DNA from: Protonemura montana
Taxonomy: Eukaryota; Arthropoda; Insecta; Plecoptera; Nemouridae
Assembly (NCBI GenBank): GCA_947568835.1
Contig: CANOQG010000003.1
Coordinates: 826,001 to 890,000 of the forward strand
Reading direction: 5' to 3'
Length of the DNA stretch: 64,000 nucleotides
The notes beneath the pieces were generated by a model that made no database searches, was not told the origin of the DNA, and saw only the letters and a list, made by a program, of their open reading frames with translations. Below, one piece after another: positions 55,866-64,000 of the stretch (positions are counted from its first letter, which is position 1; each line of letters begins with the position of its first letter). The translations under genes and the position numbers were made by a program.

Positions 55866-58739
55866 CTTTAAAATTGTGATGTTCAACTTTTTAGTTTGTG
55901 GGTGGGTGGCTGGGTGGATGGGTGGCTGGGATGTAACCGGCCGCTCTACTGGTTATGGAAATTGCGAAATGCCACTCAAAACGTACGGAAATGGGCTAGA
56001 ATTTTTCAGAATTAACTTTTCCATTGGCAGGCGACATTTTGACAGCGATTTGAAATCGTTTTCATGGTGAAAAGTTGCTAAATATGACGGCAAGATATCT
56101 CAGAGCCAGGCGATACAGCTCGATTTTTAAAACTCTTTTTATACCAAAGTTTTTCTAGCCTTGAGCTCCACGGTTATTTTTCATGCATTTGTAATAAAGT
56201 TGTTGATGTAATTGAGCAAAAACACATGCAATTGCGATCGTTTAACGTGAAAAAGAATTAATTTTGCTAATAAACTGACAGCTTTGATCAATTGTTTGCA
56301 TTTTTGACACCACGGCAAGGTGTACGAAATCGTGAATGTATCTTTTCGGCAGTGCATTCAGGAAATTCAAACGTCAAATTTAAACGTCAAAGTCAATGTC
56401 AAATTCAATTTCAAAATCTCCAAAACTGAACGGAAAACGTGTGAAATTGGCTTCTATTGTTCAAATACAGTTTAACATCCTGCTACGTCTTTTTCACGAT
56501 GATTTAAAAGTGTTTTAGTAAAGTAAAGTATCAAAAATATTGTTGGTGTTCGGCTAGCAAGATACAAAAGAGTCACTTGATTCATCTCGACATTGCATGG
56601 TATTGTATATGATTGTATTATACTGCATGGTATTGTATGGTATTTTATTGTTATGTATGGTATTCTTTGGTGTTGGATGTTTTTGGATGGTATTTTATAT
56701 TATTGTTTGATATTGTATGGTATTCTTTAGTATTCGACAGTATTCTATGGTATTCTATGGTATTCTATGGTATTCTATGGTATTCTATGGTGTTCTATGG
56801 TGTTCTATGGTGATCTATGGTGTTCTATGGTATCCCATGGTATTCTTTGGTATTCTATGGTATTCTATAATATTCTATGAATTTCTATGGTATTGTATGG
56901 TATTGTATGGTATTGTATGGTATTCTAAGGTATTCTTTGGTATTCTTTGGTGTTCTATGGTGTTCTATGGTGTTCTATGGTATTCTATGGTATTCTATGG
57001 TATTCTATAATATTCTATGACGTTCTATGGTATTCTATGATATTGTATGGTATTGTATGGTATTGTATGGTATTCTATGGTATTTAATGGTATTCTATGG
57101 AGTTATATGGTATTCTATGATATTGTATGGTATTCTATGGTCTTCTAAGGTATTCTATGGTATTCTATGGTATTCTTTTGTATAATATAATATTATATAG
57201 TATTCTATGGTATTCAATGGTATTCTATGGTATTTTATAATATTCTTCGGAGTTCTATGGTATTATATGGAGTTAATGGTATTCTATGGTGTTCTATGGT
57301 GTTCTATGGTGTTTTATGGTATTTTATTGTGTTCTTTGGTGTTCTATGGTATACTATGGTATTCTTTGGTGTTCCATGGTGTTCTATAGTATTCTATGGT
57401 ATTCTATGGTATTCTATTGTGTTCTATGGTATTCCATGGAGTTCTATGGTATTCTATGGTATTCTTTAGTATTCTATGGAGTTATATAGTATTCTATTAT
57501 ATACTATGGTATTCTATAGAGTTCTATGGTGTTCTATGATATTCTATGGTATTCTATGGTCTTCTATGGTATTCTATGGTATTCTATGGTAATCTTTGGT
57601 GTTCTATGGTATTCTATGGTGTTCTATGGTATTCTAAGGTATTCTATGGTATTCTTTAGTATTCCATGGTATTCTAAGGTATTCTATGGAGTTCTATGGT
57701 ATTCTTTGATATTGTATGGTATTCTATGGTATTCTATGGAATTCTATGATATTGTATGGCATTGTATGGTGTTCTATGGTATTCTATGGTATTCTATGAT
57801 ATTCTACGGTATTCTATGGTATTCTATGGTATTTTATGGTATTCTATGGTATTCTTTGGTATTCTATGGTAATCCATGGTATTCTATGGTATTCTTTGGT
57901 ATTCTAAGGTATTCTTTGGTATTCTATGGTGTTATTTGGTATTCTATGGTATTCTTTGATATTGTATGGTGTTCTATGGTATTCTATGGAATTCTATGAT
58001 ATTGTATGGCATTGTGTGGTATTCTATGGTATTCTATTGTATTCTTTGATATTGTATGGTATTATATGGTATTCTTTGGAATTTTATGATATTGTATGGT
58101 ATTCTATGGTATTCTATGGTATTTTATTGTATTGTATTGTATTCTATGGTATTCTATGGTATTGTATGGTATTGTTCGGTTTTGTTTGGAAGTGTATGGT
58201 ATTAAATGTTTTTGGATGGTATTCTATGAAATTTTATGGGTTTCTTTGATATAATATGTTTCTTTATGGTATTTTAAAGTATTCGATAGTATTATTTGGT
58301 ATCCTATGATGTTGTATGGAATGGTATGGTATTCCATATGTTCCTATGGGGTATTATATTATTTTATGGTAGTTTTTGGTATCCTCTGGTATTTTATGAC
58401 TTTCAATAGATTTCTATTGTATAAGAAGATACTTTATGGTGTTGTTAGGAAATGAATGGTATTCGATGATACAGTTTGGTATTTTTAGGTATTCTATTGT
58501 ATTGTATGGTATTCTAGGTCCCATTTGGTATTGTATGATATTGTGTGGTATTTAATGGGTTTGTTTGGTTTTTTATGGCATTTTATGGTATTGTATTGTA
58601 TTGAATGGAATTTTATGGTTTTCTTAGGGTTTCTTTGGTATTGAATGGTTTTCTATCAAAGAAAACTCGAGACACGTTTAAACCAAAATTCCCACTCCCT
58701 CAAAATCGTAAGGTGCCGTTAGGCATCGGGTACTGCTAG
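55849..58739 (+). mobile_element. N6: shortest non-autonomous unit
   Basis: 2,891 bp. Its first ~450 bp belongs to the near-identical block shared with N4. The decamer array is only ~2.1 kb. The degenerate array end (GGTATTGAATGGTTTTCT) is like N1 and N4. Terminal block 58656-58739. Confidence 0.75.
56591..58654 (+). repeat. Decamer satellite array of N6
   Basis: Related to N4 (TATATGGAGTTAATGG at ~57267, 340-410 bp blocks) but shorter, suggesting loss or gain of higher-order blocks since the two units split. Confidence 0.95.
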
Positions 58740-58756
58740 TTAACCTTATATAAAAG
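58712..58756 (+). other. Unit junction 10 (N6/N7)
   Basis: GGCATC hairpin form. CTAG at 58736-58739, TATA-like box at 58747-58756. Confidence 0.8.
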
Positions 58757-61700
58757 CTTTAAAATGCGATGTTCAACTTTTTAGTTTGTGGCTGGCTGGC
58801 TGGGTGGGTGGCTGGCTGGGATGTAACCGGCTGCTCTACTGGTAATGGAAATTGCGAAATGCGACTGAAAACGTATGGAAATGGGCTAGAATTTTTCAGA
58901 ATTAACTTTTACATTGGCAGGCGACATTTTCACAGTGATTTAAAATCGTTTTCATGGTGAAAAGTTTCTAAATATGACGGCAAGATATCTCAGAGCCAGG
59001 CGATGCAGCTCGATTTTTATAACTCTTTTAATACCAAAGTTTTTCTAATCTCGGGCTTTTCGGTTATTTCACATGCATTCGTATTAAAGTTGTTGATGTA
59101 ATTGAGCGAAAACACATTCAATTGCGATCGTTTTACGTGAAAAAGAATTAATTTTGCTAATAAACTGACATCTTTGATCAATTGTTTGCTCTTTTGACAC
59201 CACGGCAAGGTGTACGAAATCGTGAATGTATCTTTTCGGCAGTCTACCTAGGATTTTCAAACGTCAAATTCAAACGTCAAAGTCAACGTCAAAGTCAACG
59301 TCAATGCAAATTCTTTTCAAAATCTCCAGAACTGAAGGAAAAACGTGTGATTATTTTGGTTCTTTATTCAGGATTTAATCCCGCTACGTCACGGTGATTT
59401 TAAAGTGCATTATTATTATTAGAGTAAAGTATCAAAAATATTGTTGGTGTCTTGGCTAGCAAGATGAAAAATAGCCACTTGACAAGCCCGTGGCATTCTT
59501 GTGGAGGTTATTTACACGTCAAAAAGGTTTGAAAAGTTAAACAATCTATTAACACAACTATTGGAATCTTTTGTAAACATATTTAAAGATATTTATTGTA
59601 AATAGTATACGAATGACGAGAAATGTCGTGAAAATACGACGATTTTTCTTCATCCCCTGCCTAGATAAGATCACACAGTTGATTCCAAGCCATCAATGAT
59701 ATTTGTAACTATTATGTAAATCAATAACAATCCTAACTTTCTTTGCAGGTCTTTAAGACATTAAATAGGGTTTTTAAACAAACAAAACACACTTCATTAG
59801 TTTTTTATTGATAATTTAGCCAAAACTAGATTTAGAGTGACACTGACAGATCAAAGATAAACATTTGACAGATATCTTTCATCGAATCAGGACGCCGTGG
59901 ATATTTATTTTATTTTTGAGGATGCCGTGATCATTCAACAGGTATTTAAATTCAAAACGTCATTAATGACAGAGTGCAGTTTTATCAAATCTAATCCAAA
60001 TACGCAATCTAAGTTTCATATGGTTTTTTATGGAATTGTATAATATTGTATAGTAATTTATGTTGTTATATGGTAGTTTATGGTTTATAGTTATGGTAGT
60101 TTATTTAGTTCTATGGTATTGGATGTTATTGGATGGTATTAAATATTATTGTTTGATATTGTATGGTATTGAATGAAGATGTATGGTATTCTATAGTATT
60201 CGACAGTATTTAATGGTATTCTATGGTATTCTATGGTATTCTATGGTATTCTATGGTATTCTATGGTATTCTATGGTATTCTTTGGTATTCCATGGTATT
60301 CTATGATATTGTATTGTATTCTTTGGTATTCTATTATATTCTCTGGTATTCAATGGCATTTTATGGTATGATATGGGTATATATGGTATTATTTGGTATT
60401 CTATGTAGTTCTTTGGTATTATATGATATTGTTTTGTATTCTTTGGTATTCTATGGTATTCTATGGTATTCTATGAAGTTATTTGATGTTAAAAGATATT
60501 GTATGGTATTGTATAGTATTCTCTGATATTCTATGGTACTCTTTGGTATTCTTTGGTATTTTATGGAGTTCTATGGTTTTGTATGATATACTATGGTATT
60601 CTATGGTATTCTATGGTTTTCTATGGTATTGTTTGGTATTCTATGTTGTAATATGGTATACTATGGTATTCTATAGTATTCTATGGAGTTCTATGGTATT
60701 GTATGTTATACTATGGTATCCTATGGTATTCTATGATATTCTATGATATTCTTTGGTATTCTTTAGTATGCTATGGAGTTCTATGGTATTCTATGATATT
60801 CTATGGAGTTCTATGATATTGTATGGTATTCTATGGTATTCTATGGTATTCTTTGGTATTCTATGGAGTTCTATAGTATTCTATTATATACTATGGTATT
60901 CTATAAAGTTATTTGGTATTCTATGATATTCTATTGTGTTCTATGGTGTTCTATGGTATTCTATGGTATTCTATGGTTTTCTTTGGTGTTCTATGGTGTG
61001 CTATGGTTTTCTATGGTATTCTTTGGTATTGTTTGGTATTTTATGGTATTGTATGGTATTGTATGGTATTGTATGATATTCTTTGGTATTCTTTGGTATT
61101 CTATGGTGTTTAATGATGTTCTATGGTATTCTATGGTGTTCTATGGTATTCTTTGGTATTCTTTGGTATTCTTTGGTATTGTATGGTATTTTATGGTATT
61201 GTATGGTATGGTATGGTATTGTATGATATTCTTTGGTATTCTTTGGTATTCTTTGGTATTTTATGGAGTTCTATGGTATCCTATAATATTGTATGGTATT
61301 CTATGGTATTCTTTGGTATTCTTTGGTATTCAGATGATAAAGTATGGTATTCTTTTGTATTGTATGGTATTCTATGAAGAAATATGGTATTCTATGATAT
61401 TGTATGGTATTGTATGGTATTCTATAGATTTCTTTGGTTTTCTATGATATTGTATAGTATTCTATGGTATTCTTTGGTATTCTCTGGTATTCTATGGTAC
61501 TATTTGGTATTTAATGGAGTTCTATGGTATTATCTGGTATTCTATGGTATTATATGGGGTTCTATGGTACTCTAAGATATTGTATGGTATTCTATGGTAT
61601 TCTATGGTATTCTATGGAGTTCTATTGTATTTTATGTTATTCTATGGAGTTCTATGGTATTCTTTGATATTGTTTGGTATTCTATGATATCGTATGATTT

Positions 61701-62164
61701 TGTTTGGTATTCTATGGTATTCTATGGTATTGTATGGTATTCTATGGTAATCTATGGTATTTTATGGTATTCTATGGTATACTTTGGTATTCTATGGTGT
61801 TCTCTGGTATTTTATAGTATTCAATGGAGTTTTATGGTATTCTATGATATTGTTTGTTATTCTTTGATATTGTTTAGTATTGTATGGTATTCTTTGGTAT
61901 TCTATGGTATTGTTTGGTATTCTATGGTGTTCTATAGTATTCTATGATATTGTTTGGTATTCTATGGTATTCTATGGTATTCTATGGTATCCTTTAGTAT
62001 TCTATGGTGTTCAATGGTATTCTATGGTATTGTATGGTATTGCATGGCTGTGGTCCTTTTAAGAGGCTTTGGATAGGGCATCAAAGAAAACTCGACAAAC
62101 GTTTTAACTAAAATGGCCACACCCTCAACATCAACTGCAGCCGTTAGGCAGCGGGTACTGCTAG
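58740..62164 (+). mobile_element. N7: non-autonomous unit
   Basis: The leader 58740-60011 is of the N1 type (CCTAGATAAGATCACAC, ACGCCGTGGATATTTATTTT), while its array end (CTGTGGTCCTTTTAAGAGGC) is like N2, N3 and N5. It therefore combines the leader of one subtype with the tail of another. Terminal block 62081-62164. Confidence 0.75.
60012..62046 (+). repeat. Decamer satellite array of N7
   Basis: Degenerate TATGGTATTC repeats. Two similar stretches near 61040-61110 and 61170-61250 repeat with ~150 bp spacing. Confidence 0.95.
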
Positions 62165-62181
62165 TTAACCTTATATAAAAG
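62137..62181 (+). other. Unit junction 11 (N7/G4)
   Basis: Left arm altered: GCAGCC-GTTA-GGCAGC (5 of 6 pairs, with an A-A mismatch). CTAG at 62161-62164, TATA-like box at 62172-62181. Confidence 0.75.
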
Positions 62182-63356
62182 CTTTAAAATGGCGATGTTC
62201 AACTTTTTAGTTTGTGGCTGGCTGGGTGGGTGGATGGGTGGCTGGGATGTAACCGGCCGCTCTACTGGTTATGGAAATTGTGAAATGCGACTGAAAACGT
62301 ACGGAAATGGGCTAGAATTTTTCAGAATTAACTTTTCCATTGGCAGGCGACATTTTCACAGCGATTTAAAATCATTTTCATGGTGAAAAGTTGCTAAATA
62401 TGACGGCAAGATATCTCAGAGCCAGGAGATGCAGCTCGATTTTTATAACTCTTTTAATACTCAAGTTTTTCTAGCCTGGAGCTCCACGGTGATTTTTCAT
62501 GCATTCATATTAAATTTGTTGATGTAAATGAGCGAAAACACATTTAATTGCGATCGTTTTACGTGAAAAAGAATTAATTTTGCTAATAAACTGACAGCTT
62601 TGATCAATTGTTTGCTTTTTTGACACCACGGCAAGGTGTACGAAATCGTGAACGTATCTTTTCAGCAGTGAATCTTTAGGCCAAATTAAACGTCAAAATT
62701 GGTTGAAATGTCAAACTTTCTACTAAAACCCCTTTGTTTCATGCGAAAATCTGTCAAAAACGACAGGAAATGGTTATAATTTGTACATGATTTCAAAGCA
62801 CTTTATGAAACGCGACATTTTTAAGGTGAGTTGATGGGATACGGCGATTTAAACAGGATTTTAAATTAAACTTCATATGAAACAGGTGAGTAAGGAAAAA
62901 GTTTGACTTATAACAGGCGTAAAAATCGTAATTTTACGTATTGTATGTAATTGTATACAAAAGACAAAAAATTCTTTAAAATACGACGATTTTACTCCAT
63001 CCTCAGCCTAGACAAGATCACGCAGTTGATTCCAAGCGATCAATGATATTTGCGGCATTAATGCAAATTATCAGTAACTTTAACGGATTTCGCAAGCTTT
63101 AAAGGCATAAAATAGAGTTTTTTCAACAACTAAGACACACTTGATTAGTTGTTTATTGATAATTTTGCCAAAACTAGATTTGGAGTGACACTGACAGATC
63201 AAAGATAAACATTTGATGGATGTTTTTCATCGACTCAGGATTCCGTGGATATTTATTTTATTTTCGAGAATGCCGTGATCATTCAACAGGTATTTAAATT
63301 CAAAACGTCATTAATTACAGAGAGCAGTTTAAACAAATCTGATCCAAATACGCAAT

Positions 63357-63723
63357 CTATGGTTTAATATAGTTTTCTATGGTAAATTGTATGAAACTCT
63401 TTGGTGTTATATGGTATTCTATGGTATTACGTGATATTATATGGTATTGTTTGGTTATTTATGGTATTCTATGGAATTGTACGGTTTTGTATGGTATTGT
63501 ATTGTATGGTATTCTATGGTATTCTATGATATTGTATGGAAATGTATGGTATCGTTTGGTATTCTATGTTATTCTTTGGTATTGTATGTTATATGTTATT
63601 CAATGGTATTCATTGGTATTGTATGGTTCTGTATGGTACTCTATGATATGGTATTGGTATTGTATGGTATGGTATGGTATTTCAAGGTAAAGTATGGTAT
63701 TCTATGATATTCTATGGTTTTTT
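63357..63723 (+). repeat. Short decamer array in G4 leader
   Basis: About 36 degenerate decamers with local breaks in register (GGTATGGTATGG). Ends at TTTTTTAACAGGCG, as in G1. Confidence 0.9.
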
Positions 63724-64000
63724 AACAGGCGTCCAAATTGTATTTTTAATGCACATTTTGTATTCAATTGTGTTTCAAAAATGAGTTTTCAGATATATTC
63801 AGTAGTGATTTAACCCGTAATTATTTAGCTAACCTCTAAAGACACATTATTATGATCACTGACCGCAATAATTTGACTTCTAGCTTCATTCATTTACAGC
63901 GTGTAGCATCGACAGCTTCTTATGGCAAGTAATTTAAATCGTCGCGCGTGGTGTAAAAGTTTGAATTTGCGTGACGTCATTTTACGTAGCGGGATGTTGG
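63724..64000 (+). promoter_or_regulatory. Start of G4 promoter-like region
   Basis: Aligns with the G1 region from 8593. Palindromic CRE TGACGTCA at 63972-63979. Cut by the window edge. Confidence 0.5.

Larger units (their letters stand above)
50803..56294 (+). repeat. Near-identical duplicated block, copy 2
   Basis: Counterpart of 30975-36465. Differences noted by eye: A to G near 53048, one extra T near 54306, A to T near 54712, and TATATGG against TCTATGG near 55066. Divergence returns near 56295 (TTTGCATTTTTGAC against TTTGCTTTTTTGAC) and increases from there. Confidence 0.9.
62165..64000 (+). mobile_element. G4: gene-bearing Helitron unit, 5' part only
   Basis: The leader matches G1 (G-type continuation near 62690, GCCGTGGATATTTATTTT near 63243), followed by a short decamer array and the start of the promoter-like region. 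By alignment with G1 the ATG should lie about 635 bp beyond the right edge, so the gene itself is not visible. Confidence 0.75.

Overview
The window is eukaryotic repeat DNA, most likely from an invertebrate animal. I cannot name the species. There are no rRNA, tRNA or ordinary host genes. The whole window is a head-to-tail array of Helitron (rolling-circle transposon) units, all on the + strand. The coding parts are GC-rich and almost everything else is AT-rich.

Layout. Eleven junctions share a Helitron-like 3' end: a short hairpin, then GGGTACTG, then CTAG. Each is followed by the same downstream sequence (TTAACC plus a TATA-like box). They end at 3506, 7098, 17351, 21016, 32024, 36019, 40272, 51852, 55848, 58739 and 62164, and cut the window into twelve units. 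Gene-bearing units (G): G0 1-3506 (cut by the left edge), G1 7099-17351, G2 21017-32024, G3 40273-51852, G4 62165-64000 (cut by the right edge before its gene). Gene-less units (N): N1 3507-7098, N2 17352-21016, N3 32025-36019, N4 36020-40272, N5 51853-55848, N6 55849-58739, N7 58740-62164. The order is G N G N G N N G N N N G, so the number of N units between genes goes 1, 1, 2, 3.

G units encode a 1916-residue Rep-helicase: a basic N-terminus, twelve 23-residue repeats resembling the STPR DNA-binding repeat, a Cys-rich motif, the HUH/two-tyrosine Rep nuclease and a PIF1-type helicase. G2 and G3 have intact reading frames, G1 has a one-base frameshift, and G0 is partial. A probable 5'UTR intron ends exactly at the ATG, and two palindromic CRE octamers (TGACGTCA) lie upstream. 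Downstream are two families of 131-bp-class tandem repeats, a GC-rich hairpin, and two successive Helitron-like 3' ends about 115 bp apart.

N units have a leader of about 1 kb (the first ~510 bp shared with G units), then 2-3.4 kb of a degenerate 10-bp satellite (TATGGTATTC), then an 84-85 bp terminal block. This resembles non-autonomous Helitron derivatives with a central tandem repeat. G1 and G4 carry a short decamer array in their leader. G2 and G3 carry instead an AGCAT pentamer array and a 41-bp repeat. A fragment of a CR1/L2-like retrotransposon sits inside the N2 satellite. A block of about 5.5 kb (around N3 and N5) is almost identical in two places, pointing to very recent exchange within the array.

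Inferred relationships: G units supply the Rep-helicase, and N units share their ends and could be mobilised in trans. The array itself could come from rolling-circle concatemers or circle junctions and then change by unequal exchange.
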